Positions 8,370 through 16,296 of a DNA stretch of 64,000 nucleotides are shown here, in pieces. The stretch covers positions 2,294,001 to 2,358,000 of the forward strand of contig BPGE01000001.1 of assembly GCA_026002875.1 (NCBI GenBank). The letters run 5' to 3'. The translations under genes were made by a program, and so were the position numbers. Under the pieces are notes generated by a model, which saw only the letters and a list, made by a program, of their open reading frames with translations, ran no database searches and was not told the origin of the DNA. This stretch comes from Bryobacteraceae bacterium. GTDB taxonomy: Bacteria; Acidobacteriota; Terriglobia; Bryobacterales; Bryobacteraceae. Numbering within the stretch: the stretch's first letter is position 1; every line of letters starts with the position of its first letter.

Positions 8370-10421
8370 TCAGTTCTCGGCCAGGATCGCCGCCTCCCAC
8401 GGCCCGAGGCGCAGCTGCGAGCCCGCCGCATGGCGGCCGCCGCCAAGCAGCTCCGTGGCCGAACCATAAGTATAGGAAAATGTTTGTTCCTGCGGCGAGT
8501 AGTTGAAATAGAAATGGACCGGCCTGCCCTGAACGAGGCCGTGCTTGACGCGCACGGCTGCCGGGAGCTTCTGGTCGGGGCCGGCGAGGCCGGCGCGGGA
8601 CAGAACGTCCAGCACGACGGCCCGCTGAAGGGCGTCGCTGAGGACGGTGCCTTCATACGTGAACGTGCCCTTGCCATGGCGGTTGCGCGTGATGGCCGGG
8701 TAACGGCCGAAGAAGGGGTGATCGTACCAGGCGAGCGCCTCCGCCGATTCGGGGATCAGCATCTCGGCCCACTCGGAGACGCGGTTGTCCGGTCCGGCGC
8801 GGAAGGGATCGTCCCGCAGGGGGAGCGGTTCGCGAAGATTGGAGAATTCCTGATAGCGGAAACCGGCCGCCTGCCGGAGCGGACCGGGCATCATGACATG
8901 GCGCACGGTGTTGAACTCGTTGGTGAAGCCGCTCTTCAGCGTGGCGATGACATGGCCGCCGCTGGCGACGAACTTCACGATCTTTTCGAGAGCCGAGTCG
9001 GAGGCGACGTAGAGCGGCGGCACGAGCAGCACGCTGTAGCGCGACCAGTCCGAGTCCGGCGTGACGAAGTCGACGCCCACGTTCAGACCGTAGAGGGTCT
9101 TGTGGAACTGGCGGACGAAGGTCTGGTAATTCACCCGGTCGCTGAAGGGCATGAACTGGATGCCGTGATGGCTGTCGATGCTGAAGAGGATGGCGGCGCG
9201 ATTGCGGCGCTCGACGTTGGCCAGCTGGGGTCCCAGGCGCTTGAGTTCGGCGGCGGTGCGCGCGAATTCTTCATACACGCGGTTCGGTTCGAGGTCGTGC
9301 GAGAGGACGCCCTTCCAGTAGGTTTCCTGGCCGTAGTGGAGCGAGTGCCAGTGCCAGTAGGCCACCATGTTGGCGCCGTCGGCGATGTGGCTGTACACGT
9401 TGAGGCGGAGCTGGCCGTCGTAGGGCGGGAACTGGGTTTTCGAGTCCCAGCCGATGGTCTGGGCGTTGGTTTCGGTGACGAGGAAATTGCCCATTTTGAG
9501 AGAACGGGCGACGTCGTCCGTGAACGTGGCCGAATGGCCGTCCAGCTTGTCCTGGACGTCGTAATACGGGTTGACGGCGGCGATGTCGAGGTGGCGGGCG
9601 ATGTCCCACTGGTCGATGTCGGTGTGGGCGCCGCCTGAGAAATCGTGCGTAATAAACTGGTCTTTCCGCTTGTATTCGTTGACGATTTTCGCCTGCCAGG
9701 CGAGGAAATCCGTGACACGATCCCGCTGGAACCGCTCCCATTCCAGCTTGTACCCAGGATTCAGAATGCCGTCCCGGGGCGGCATTTCGTCCCAGTCCTG
9801 CACGAGCTGGCCCCAATACACGAAGCCCCACGCGCGGTTGAGGAAGTCGACGGTCCTGTATTTCTTCTTCAGGTATTCGACGAAATTCTTCTGCACCAGC
9901 GGCCCGGCGGCGCCGTAGGGAGAGGTTTCATTGTCGATCTGGTAGCCGATGACAGCGGGGTGGTCCTTGTAGCGGGAAATGATGTTGCGGATGATCCGCT
10001 CGCAATAGAAGCGGTACGCGGGATGGGTGATGTCCATGTTCTGGCGGATGCCGTAGGCGGCTTTACGCCCGTCGAGGTGGGTGACGAGAATCTCGGGGTG
10101 CTTGTAGTAGAGCCACGGGGGGATCGAATAGGTGGGCGTGCCGAGGATCACCTTGATGCCGGCCTTTTGCATGGCTTCGACGACGCGGTCGATGTAGCCG
10201 TATTCGAACCGGCCGTCGCGGGGCTCCCAGCTTGACCAGGTGGACTCGCCGATCCGGACGACAGTGACGCCGGCCTTTTTCATCAGCTCGACGTCTTTTT
10301 CGAGGCGCTCCTCGGGCATGTATTCGTGGTAGTAGGCGGCGCCGTAATAGACCGTGGGAAACCGCGGCACCTGGGCCAGTGCCGGAAACAGCAGGGCGAA
10401 ACAGAGGACCTGGAGGCGCAT
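8370..10421 (-). CDS. Secreted GH42 beta-galactosidase
   Basis: This 683-residue enzyme has a signal peptide (MRLQVLCFALLFPALAQ) and so probably acts outside the cytoplasmic membrane. The GH42 (clan GH-A) barrel starts at about residue 22 (YYGAAYYHEYMPEERLEKDVELMKKAGVTVVRIGE). The acid/base glutamate is E165 in YQIDNETS and the nucleophile is E317 in LVTETNAQT. A trimerisation-type domain and a small C-terminal beta domain follow. Reaction: hydrolysis of terminal beta-galactosides, with exact specificity unknown. TAGAAT lies only 9 bases before the ATG (10431-10436) and no Shine-Dalgarno is present. It lies 29 bases downstream of the minus-strand small membrane gene. Confidence 0.92.
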   Translation of the reverse strand: MRLQVLCFALLFPALAQVPRFPTVYYGAAYYHEYMPEERLEKDVELMKKAGVTVVRIGESTWSSWEPRDGRFEYGYIDRVVEAMQKAGIKVILGTPTYSIPPWLYYKHPEILVTHLDGRKAAYGIRQNMDITHPAYRFYCERIIRNIISRYKDHPAVIGYQIDNETSPYGAAGPLVQKNFVEYLKKKYRTVDFLNRAWGFVYWGQLVQDWDEMPPRDGILNPGYKLEWERFQRDRVTDFLAWQAKIVNEYKRKDQFITHDFSGGAHTDIDQWDIARHLDIAAVNPYYDVQDKLDGHSATFTDDVARSLKMGNFLVTETNAQTIGWDSKTQFPPYDGQLRLNVYSHIADGANMVAYWHWHSLHYGQETYWKGVLSHDLEPNRVYEEFARTAAELKRLGPQLANVERRNRAAILFSIDSHHGIQFMPFSDRVNYQTFVRQFHKTLYGLNVGVDFVTPDSDWSRYSVLLVPPLYVASDSALEKIVKFVASGGHVIATLKSGFTNEFNTVRHVMMPGPLRQAAGFRYQEFSNLREPLPLRDDPFRAGPDNRVSEWAEMLIPESAEALAWYDHPFFGRYPAITRNRHGKGTFTYEGTVLSDALQRAVVLDVLSRAGLAGPDQKLPAAVRVKHGLVQGRPVHFYFNYSPQEQTFSYTYGSATELLGGGRHAAGSQLRLGPWEAAILAEN

Positions 10422-10450
10422 TCCGCGCCGATTCTATCACCCGAGGCTGT

Positions 10451-10864
10451 TCACAACAGCAGTGCGGCCAGGCCGGCCATGGAGCCCGCCGCGGCGGAGG
10501 CGGCCGGACCTGCGCGGCGCACCGCCATGGCTGCCAAAAGACAGAAGATGGTTCCGAGGGTTTCCGTCTGCAGAACGGGGGTGGAAGCGCCGGCCAGGGC
10601 GCGGGCGGCGAGGAACAGGACTGCGGCGGCAGACGCGCCCGTCCAGCTCCATCGCCAGACGGCCGCGCCTGCGCACCCCATGGCGAAGGGGAACAGCAGG
10701 CGCGCATCGCCCGTCGACCACTCGAGGGCCAGCCAGAAAGCCGCCGCCACCACAGCGGCCGCGGCTGATGGAAGCCCGGCGCGGCGCCACAGAGCGCCGG
10801 CGAGGACGGCCGCGAGGGCGATGTGACTGGAAACGCGGATCAGCAGCTCAGAACTCAAGGGCAA
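10451..10864 (-). CDS. Small hypothetical membrane protein
   Basis: The 137-residue product is dominated by alanine-rich hydrophobic stretches that form about four or five helices (for example HIALAAVLAGALW, AAAVVAAAFWLALEW and AAVLFLAARALAG). I do not recognise a family. Its ATG lies inside the last codons of the upstream glycosidase-like gene (17-base overlap), which suggests translational coupling. The next minus-strand gene is the GH42 enzyme. Because composition can keep such frames open by chance, confidence is moderate; the tight overlap and consistent hydrophobicity support a real gene. Confidence 0.55.
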   Translation of the reverse strand: MPLSSELLIRVSSHIALAAVLAGALWRRAGLPSAAAAVVAAAFWLALEWSTGDARLLFPFAMGCAGAAVWRWSWTGASAAAVLFLAARALAGASTPVLQTETLGTIFCLLAAMAVRRAGPAASAAAGSMAGLAALLL

Positions 10865-12923
10865 TCATCTGATGCCCGTCGAGCACCGGCAGCCGGAAAA
10901 CCGTGTAAGGGCCTTCGCGGCGCACTTCTATCGCGCGGCCTTCCGGAGCAAGCGCGGCGCGGCGCACCGGGCGCGGCGTTTTCACGCGCACGTCGATGTT
11001 GGCCGCCGGGATGACGTCTTCAATCACGTCGAAGGCCTGGCCGCGGCGTTCGGGGATGTAGTGAAGCAGGTGGACGACCCAGCGGTTCTCGTTCGGCTGC
11101 TCGTTGACGGCGGAGAGGACGGAGCTCGGCCCCTTCACCTCCATTACCGGATCCGGCAGCAGCCGCTTGAGAGCGTTGCCGACCAGGCGTTTGACCCAGA
11201 GCGGAGCGTTGGCCTGATATTGCGCGAAGACGGGGTGCATGAAGTAGATGCAGCGGCCGTTCTGCACGATGCCCGGGCCGCCGGGTTTGCCCGCTGAAGG
11301 GGTGTGGCGGTGCGAGAAGAAGTGGTCCCACGTACGGTTGAAATACGGCACGTGGGTTCCCATCAGCACCTGCGCGCCCGGGCGCGGTTTTACGGCTTTA
11401 CCGCGCATATACATGACGAGCTCCGTTTTCGGGAGCCCCTCGGCCAGCGGTCCGTCGATGACCAGGAAGTCCGGGCTGAACTCGGCTTCGCCCGCGTACT
11501 CCAGCCCGAGGCAGTCCAGCGCGAAGCGCTCGCCCTTCGGGTCGAGCCCCGAGGCGTAGGAAGCCAGAAGGCTGCCCCCCTTTGCCACGTAGTCCTGGAT
11601 CTTCCGCGCCAGTTCGGCGTCCACGACGATCCCGTCCGGCAGCACGAGCACGCGGTAGCGCGAGAAGTCGCTCTTCGAGTCGAGGACGTCGAACTGCGCC
11701 TTCAGCTCGGTCAACATCCGGGTGAAGCCGAAGCAGGCGGGAGGAATCTGGCGGTCGGGGCCGACGTAAAATTCTTCCGGCGTCAGCACGCCGACGTCGG
11801 AGATGGCGCGCGCGCCGCGGCACCATGGCTCTTTGGCCTCCACCTGTTTGTACACGGCGCCGATGAGATCGTAGGTGGCGTCATCGAGTTTGCCCGAGGG
11901 GTGGAGCTGATCGCCGACGGAGCACTTGGCGCCGAGGGCGAGCATCTGGAAGCACTCGTATTCCAGCGCCGCGCGGTTCTTGAGCGAATGGAAGTCTCCC
12001 CAGGAGGTGTGGAACTTGCCTGTCATGCCGAGCGAGTCGAGGCCAAGAGTGCGCGTGTAGCGGATCTTGAGCGGGAAATCGAGGTAGCCCCAGCCGCCGC
12101 TTGGCAACGATTCAAGCTCCCAGTGGGTGAACGAGGGGGCCATGCGGCGGTGGCGCGGACCGACGTGGCCGGCGTTATAGAAAATGGTGGCGTCCTTGTG
12201 GTAGCGCCGCACCAGCGCGCTCATCTCAGCCTGCCAGTCGAGCATGGTCTGGTGCATGAAGCGCCAACGCTGCTCGGCGTTGGCGGGATCGATGCCTTTC
12301 CTCACCATGAGTTCGCGGCAATAAAAACAGGCGCAGGGGATGTCGTGGACGATGTCGAAGAAGAAACCGTCCACGGGCAGCGTTTCGCAGATCTCGGTGA
12401 CATGGCGCCGCAGGAACTCGCGATAGGGCGTGTTGTAGCAGAGACGGCGGTAGAATCCGGCTTCAAAGATGGGAGTGCCGACGGGCGCGCCTCTTTCATC
12501 CACGATCAGCCAGTCGGCGTGGCGCTGCGCCGTGTAGTGGTCCCACATGATGGTCACGTAGATGGGGACGCGGATATTGCGCTTGTGGCACGCCTCGATC
12601 TGCTCCTTCAGGAGGTTGCGCTTCAGGTGGGGGTGGCGGCGTTCCGGGTTGATTTTTGTGTCGTAGTAAATCCAGCCGTGGTGGCAGCGGGCGAAGCAGG
12701 TGACGGAGTTGACGCGGGCGCGTTCCAGCGTGCGGGCGAATTCGTCCGGGTCGAACTGGGCGGCGATGCCTTCGACGTGCTCGCTGGTATGAAAGTCGAG
12801 ATGGATCTGCCGGAAGCGCAGCTCGGGCGCGCCGGGAGCCAGCTGCGAGGAGGCCCAGGCGAGGTTGGGCGCGGCAAGCGCAGTGGAGGAAAGCAGGAGT
12901 TCACGGCGGTTGAGGTGAGCCAT
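10848..12923 (-). CDS. Tat-exported glycosidase-like protein (GHL6 type with beta-galactosidase trimerisation-like domain)
   Basis: From ATG 12923 the product has 691 residues and starts with a twin-arginine signal (NRRELLLSSTALA). A longer frame to 13109 exists, but its N-terminus is not signal-like and it would overlap the divergent gene. The body resembles the hypothetical glycosyl hydrolase 6 barrel (HLDFHTSEHVEGIAAQFDPDEFARTLERARVNSVTCFARCHHG, VDGFFFDIVHDIPCACFYC). A GH42-type middle domain follows (FDVLDSKSDFSRYRVLVLPDGIVVDAELARKIQDYVAKGGSLLASY). The substrate is unknown. It neighbours the GH42 beta-galactosidase. TAGAAT at 12931-12936 lies 7 bases before the ATG, which suggests a very short leader. 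Confidence 0.78.
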   Translation of the reverse strand: MAHLNRRELLLSSTALAAPNLAWASSQLAPGAPELRFRQIHLDFHTSEHVEGIAAQFDPDEFARTLERARVNSVTCFARCHHGWIYYDTKINPERRHPHLKRNLLKEQIEACHKRNIRVPIYVTIMWDHYTAQRHADWLIVDERGAPVGTPIFEAGFYRRLCYNTPYREFLRRHVTEICETLPVDGFFFDIVHDIPCACFYCRELMVRKGIDPANAEQRWRFMHQTMLDWQAEMSALVRRYHKDATIFYNAGHVGPRHRRMAPSFTHWELESLPSGGWGYLDFPLKIRYTRTLGLDSLGMTGKFHTSWGDFHSLKNRAALEYECFQMLALGAKCSVGDQLHPSGKLDDATYDLIGAVYKQVEAKEPWCRGARAISDVGVLTPEEFYVGPDRQIPPACFGFTRMLTELKAQFDVLDSKSDFSRYRVLVLPDGIVVDAELARKIQDYVAKGGSLLASYASGLDPKGERFALDCLGLEYAGEAEFSPDFLVIDGPLAEGLPKTELVMYMRGKAVKPRPGAQVLMGTHVPYFNRTWDHFFSHRHTPSAGKPGGPGIVQNGRCIYFMHPVFAQYQANAPLWVKRLVGNALKRLLPDPVMEVKGPSSVLSAVNEQPNENRWVVHLLHYIPERRGQAFDVIEDVIPAANIDVRVKTPRPVRRAALAPEGRAIEVRREGPYTVFRLPVLDGHQMIALEF

Positions 12924-13035
12924 GCGAGACATTCTATCGATCTCCGTTCCGGACCGCTGTTGGATATACTCGCGGTCGAGTGGCGCCGCCGCATCGTCCG
13001 GCGGCTGGAGAATTGGACGAAAGGAGTTCACGCTG

Positions 13036-13470
13036 ATGGCAAGATCCAGGAGAACGTTTCTCGCCGGGGCTGCGCTGGCGGCGCCCGCGGCTGCGCAGGC
13101 GCAGGACAAGCCCGTAAAAAAGGTGCACTATCGCGGCGCAAAACCGCAGAAGACGCCGCTCTTTTCCAGCGCCGTGTCTTATGGAAATCTGCTCTTTATC
13201 GCCGGAAAAGGGTGGCACAAGGGCGGCGATATCAAGGTGCAGACGGCCGGAGTGCTGGACGAGATCGAAGCCGAGCTGAAGAACGCCGGTTCGTCGATGG
13301 AGAAGGTGCTCAAGTGCAACGTCTATCTGAAAACGCTGGAGCACTACAAGCCGATGAATGAGGTGTTTCTTGGCCGCTTCGGCCCGGAGCCGCCCGTGCG
13401 GACCACGGTCGCTGTCGCTGACATCCCGGGCGACTCGCTGATCGAGATCGACGTGATCGCCTTCATCTGA
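13036..13470 (+). CDS. Tat-exported RidA/YjgF-family protein
   Basis: The product has 144 residues. A twin-arginine signal (MARSRRTFLAGAALAAPAAAQA) precedes a complete RidA/YjgF/UK114 domain (PLFSSAVSYGNLLFIAGKG ... VLDEIEAELKNAGSSMEKVLKCNVYLKTLEHY ... RTTVAVADIPGDSLIEIDVIAFI). Cytoplasmic RidA deaminates reactive enamine/imine intermediates; an exported form must have another role, which is unknown. The Arg of the RidA active site appears to be in PPVRTTV. Start ATG 13036 has a good AAAGGAG ten bases upstream, and TATACT lies at 12963-12968. The last 17 codons recur, diverged, at 15676-15729 beyond IS copy 1. Confidence 0.85.
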   Translation: MARSRRTFLAGAALAAPAAAQAQDKPVKKVHYRGAKPQKTPLFSSAVSYGNLLFIAGKGWHKGGDIKVQTAGVLDEIEAELKNAGSSMEKVLKCNVYLKTLEHYKPMNEVFLGRFGPEPPVRTTVAVADIPGDSLIEIDVIAFI

Positions 13471-13610
13471 TGCCCCTTTGCGCGCTGCGGCCGGACCACC
13501 GCAGGGCGGCCGCAGCGCCAGACGGCTCCTTGTTGACCGGCGGATAACATAGACCGGAAGTGATTTCTGTATTGTGAATTCTATTTCGCAAATCGGATTC
13601 TCCTGTAGCC
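13471..13610. other. Intergenic region ending in the IS target duplication
   Basis: There is no gene. The stretch from about 13540 is visibly more AT-rich than its surroundings. It ends with the 9-base duplicated target CCTGTAGCC at 13602-13610. Confidence 0.5.
13602..13610. repeat. 9-bp target site duplication flanking IS copy 1
   Basis: CCTGTAGCC at 13602-13610 is repeated exactly at 15000-15008, immediately outside the two IS ends. A short direct repeat flanking an element is the signature of staggered-cut insertion. Confidence 0.95.
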
Positions 13611-14999
13611 CACTGCTGTCCAAATTAGCCACCGAACCGGTTTGGTCTGACTGATTGGACTGGGTTTATCTCTGCTATCTCTTCTTTCCACCGAACCAGA
13701 CCCCCCATCCGTTGGCGCCTGCTGTCCAAACTCATCCGAACTCGAGCATCAGTTGCGAGGCCGCGTCCAGTTGGGGCGGCGGCTCGAACGGCGCCTCCAG
13801 CCAGGCCATCAAGTCGCGGTAGACAAACAGTTGTTGTCTCAGCAGCGCCACCAGGTTCGACAGGCTCCAGTTGAAGCTGCTGCGCAGTTGCATGTACTTC
13901 ACCAGCAGCATCGCGATCAGTGCTGTCCAAATCTGGATCTGCACCGCATTGGCGCTGGTGCCCACAAACGTCTTGATCCGCAACGACTGCTTCAGCGCCT
14001 TGAAGAACAACTCGATCTGCCAGCGCTCCCGGTAGACCGCCGCGACCGTCGCCGCCGACAACTTCAGATGATTCGTCACCAGCACCACCGTCTCGCCCTC
14101 TGCGCCCTCCACTTCAATCCGCCGCAGCAACGCCGCCGGCCCAGCCTCCTGCGTCCGGCTCAGCAGGATCACCTCGTCGCGCAGGATCGACTTCCGCCTG
14201 TCGGCCTCGCGCTGTTCGACGATGCCGTAGCTGGCCACGTCTTTCAGCCGCGTCACGAACCACACCTTGTGGCGCGACAGATCCAGCCACCAGTCATAGT
14301 CCTGGTAGCCGCGGTCGAACACCAGCATCGTGCCGGGTTCGAAGCGCTGCCGGCGGGCGACGTCCACGTCCGACGTCTTGCCCTCGGTGATGACGGCGAA
14401 GCCCGGCAGATAGCCGTCGTGGTCCAGCACCAGATGCAACTTCACCGCGCCCTTGCTGCGCCCGAACTGAGCCCAGTCGAACATGCTCAGGCAGAGTGGA
14501 ATCAGCGTTGCGTCCAGGCTCATCAGCTTATGCTTGAAGCGAAATTTGCGCTTGCAACGCTGAGCTGCTTCCGAGGCGCAACGCTGATAGAGCGCGTAGA
14601 AGACCGATTGAAACAACTCCCACGGCCGGTGCTCATTGGCATAGGCCAGCGTCGAGCGCTTCGGCGCCGAGGCCACGCCGAGATGCTGCAGCTTGCCTTC
14701 GCAAGACGCCAGGCCACCCACGATTTCACGCAGCGACTGGGCGCGTCCCAGGTGGCAAAACAGCATGGCGACAAGCTGCGTCCAGCACCGGAATCCGCGG
14801 GCGTGGCGCTCGGCGCGATGCTGGCGGACGGCCGCCTCGAATTCCAGGCGCGGAACGAACTTCAAGACCTGGGAGAAAATACTGCATACTCGATTCATGG
14901 CGGTGGCCTCCTGACCGGCTGAATGGGCTTCTGGCGAAACCTCACTCAACCTACCAGAGCCGCCGCCTCACTGGTCAAAAGCTAATTTGGACAAGAGTG
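13611..14999 (-). mobile_element. IS4-family insertion sequence, copy 1 (1,389 bp)
   Basis: The element starts CACTGCTGTCCAAATTAGC, and its other end reads, on the opposite strand, CACTCTTGTCCAAATTAGC. That gives 19-base terminal inverted repeats with two mismatches. It is flanked by the 9-base direct repeats CCTGTAGCC and encodes one DDE transposase on the minus strand. An 11-base motif from the left end, TGCTGTCCAAA, recurs at 13720-13730 and 13921-13931; these may be subterminal binding sites. The element appears identical to the copy at 54413-55801, so one or both transposed recently. It sits intergenically between the RidA-like gene and a decaying small gene. Confidence 0.97.
13732..14898 (-). 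CDS. IS4-family DDE transposase, copy 1
   Basis: The 388-residue product has an N-terminal DUF4372-like segment (MNRVCSIFSQVLKFVPR). A DDE_Tnp_1 catalytic core follows: first Asp in LMSLDATLIP, second Asp in MLVFDRGYQDYDW, and Glu in the IS4 signature YRERWQIELFFKALKQ. ATG 14898 is preferred over the upstream ATG 14949 because AGGAGG lies eight bases before it and the family usually begins with MNxxxxxF. All catalytic residues are present, so the enzyme is probably active. The same protein is encoded at 54534-55700. Confidence 0.95.
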   Translation of the reverse strand: MNRVCSIFSQVLKFVPRLEFEAAVRQHRAERHARGFRCWTQLVAMLFCHLGRAQSLREIVGGLASCEGKLQHLGVASAPKRSTLAYANEHRPWELFQSVFYALYQRCASEAAQRCKRKFRFKHKLMSLDATLIPLCLSMFDWAQFGRSKGAVKLHLVLDHDGYLPGFAVITEGKTSDVDVARRQRFEPGTMLVFDRGYQDYDWWLDLSRHKVWFVTRLKDVASYGIVEQREADRRKSILRDEVILLSRTQEAGPAALLRRIEVEGAEGETVVLVTNHLKLSAATVAAVYRERWQIELFFKALKQSLRIKTFVGTSANAVQIQIWTALIAMLLVKYMQLRSSFNWSLSNLVALLRQQLFVYRDLMAWLEAPFEPPPQLDAASQLMLEFG

Positions 15000-15034
15000 C
15001 CTGTAGCCGTGAACAATTCAATCACCATTCAGGG

Positions 15035-15063
15035 TTGACTTCTCCGCGTTTTCAGCGTATATT
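15035..15063 (+). promoter_or_regulatory. Consensus sigma-70-type promoter
   Basis: TTGACT at 15035-15040 and TATATT at 15058-15063 are separated by exactly 17 bases. This is the best textbook housekeeping promoter I noticed in the window. It starts 27 bases beyond the right target duplication of IS copy 1 and points at the leader hairpin and small gene that follow. Confidence 0.75.
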
Positions 15064-15092
15064 TCGTCCCCGGAAAAGCCTTGACAGCCATT

Positions 15093-15137
15093 CTCCCGTT
15101 GCGGCCGGGAGGCCGAATGGCCTCTGCGCAACGGGAG
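15093..15137 (+). promoter_or_regulatory. Strong nested hairpin in 5' leader
   Basis: An 11-bp perfect outer stem (CTCCCGTTGCG with CGCAACGGGAG) encloses a second 6-bp stem, GAGGCC-gaat-GGCCTC, at 15109-15124. The structure lies between the consensus promoter and the GAGG/ATG of the gene at 15151, so it would be in the untranslated leader. There is no T-run after it, so it is not a simple terminator. It could be a regulatory or protective RNA structure, or part of a mobile repeat. Confidence 0.7.
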
Positions 15138-15150
15138 TGTGAGGATACCG

Positions 15151-15729
15151 ATGCCGGGAGCAGGATTGCGGGTACTTGCGGCGCTCCTGGCTCTCACGGC
15201 AGAGGCCGGGGAGCTGCGGCTGGCGTGGAAGGATCTGAATCAATGGATCGGGCCGGATAAACGGATCCGTGTGGAGACGAAGGAGAAGGTGGTGCTGGTG
15301 GGCGTTCTGGAGGAGGTTCAGCCGCAGTCGCTGAGGGTGGACGCGCGGTCCTCCTCCGACCAAAGGCGCCATGCCAAGGGAGAAACCGTCATCCCCTACT
15401 CTGCCATCAGCCGCGTCGCCGTCCGGAAGGAGACAAACAAGGGAAGGCGTCGGCGAGTGCTCATCATGCTGCCCCTGGTGGCTTTGAGTGCACCTATTGC
15501 CGGCCAGGGCGCCAGTTCGAAAGCAGGAGTCGTGGCGGCAGGCATCATAGGCGCTGCATAGGTGGGATTGGCCTACCTCCTTGGACGCAGCGTCGATAAT
15601 CGGTGGACGTCCGTGACGCTGAAGCCGCCGCCCGCGGCCGCGAGTCCGGAACAGGCGCCTGCCGAGGACGTCCCGGCCGACATTCCGGACGACTCGCTGA
15701 TCGAGATCGTTGTGGTCGCCTTCATTTAG
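15151..15729 (+). pseudogene. Interrupted small secreted/membrane protein with RidA-like tail
   Basis: The frame opens with a signal-like N-terminus (GLRVLAALLALTAEAGELRL) and a basic, beta-rich region, then ends at TAG 15559-15561 within a glycine/alanine-rich segment (VVAAGIIGAA). In the same frame it continues sensibly (VGLAYLLGRSVDNRWTSVTLKP) to TAG 15727-15729. This looks like one gene with a premature amber codon. The final residues (DIPDDSLIEIVVVAFI) closely match the end of the RidA-like protein at 13036-13470 (DIPGDSLIEIDVIAFI), so the 3' end is chimeric. ATG 15151 has GAGG upstream; a GTG at 15139 is an alternative. A paralogue of the first part lies at 15967. Confidence 0.65.
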
Positions 15730-15966
15730 CCGCCGTGCCGCACTTCGGCGCCGCAAGGCCGGCGCCGGCTGAGGCACTGTCCCCGGATTGCACCGGCCGT
15801 GCAATAGGCACGCTGGTTCCTCTGGAGAAGCGCACCCTGGCCCTGCGGCGGGCCTCGTTCCCGGCCTCGAGGATCGCTATCGAGTATGAGGGCGGGGGCG
15901 CGTCGTTTCCCGTCCATCCGAGCCAGTGCATGAGCGGGACTAGGTGCACGAGGGAGGTCTCCGGAG
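15730..15966. other. Intergenic region with no recognisable gene
   Basis: I see no supported gene or structured element. The last bases contain a good ribosome site (GGGAGG) for the gene at 15967. Confidence 0.4.
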
Positions 15967-16296
15967 ATGACCAGACCGTTTCTCCTGGCGGCGATGTTCG
16001 GGCTGTTGGCGCAATCCGGAGAATTGCGCCTCGAGCGGGACGAGCTGAAAGCCCGGACGGTGCCTCAAAACCGCGTGAAGATCGTGACCCGCCGGGATGT
16101 CCGGCTGGAGGAGCGGATTCAGACCGTGCATGAAGACTGGCTGGTCCTTGCCGTTCTGAAATCCTCGGACAAGAAGCGCTACGCGCTGGGCGAAGCCGTT
16201 GTGGAGCGCGTCGAAATCAAGGACATCGCCCTGCGGCGGGAGTCGACACGGGCGCGGCGGCCGGCGCGATCACCATGGGCAGCCTCGGCGCGTTGA
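15967..16296 (+). pseudogene. Paralogue of the 15151 gene, probably truncated by frameshift
   Basis: The 109-residue frame has a signal-like start (MTRPFLLAAMFGLLAQSGELRLERDEL). Its core matches the product at 15151: GELRL, a basic beta-rich stretch, a SS(D)xxRxAxGE motif, then RxE and a basic cluster. After about 16245 the frame becomes RARRPARSPW and stops. The +2 frame reads GAAAGAITMGSLGALKAPM, which is the glycine/alanine-rich segment expected at that point in the family. A single-base indel near 16245 would explain this. The function of the family is unknown, and it may instead be a short intact protein. Its ribosome site GGGAGG is good. Confidence 0.5.

Noticed and set aside
7326-9638. 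770-residue plus-strand frame
   Set aside because: It is antisense to the well-supported redoxin and GH42 genes and lacks domain-like sequence.
11304-13361. 685-residue plus-strand frame
   Set aside because: It is antisense to the Tat-exported glycosidase-like gene and runs into the RidA gene in another frame.
12934-13632. Minus-strand frame starting inside the left IS end
   Set aside because: It is antisense to the RidA-like gene. It only shares its first residues (ANLDSS) with the receptor fragment because both begin in the same IS terminus.
15081-15086. Second -35 box (TTGACA) before the 15151 gene
   Set aside because: No -10 hexamer lies about 17 bases downstream; that region is the hairpin stem.
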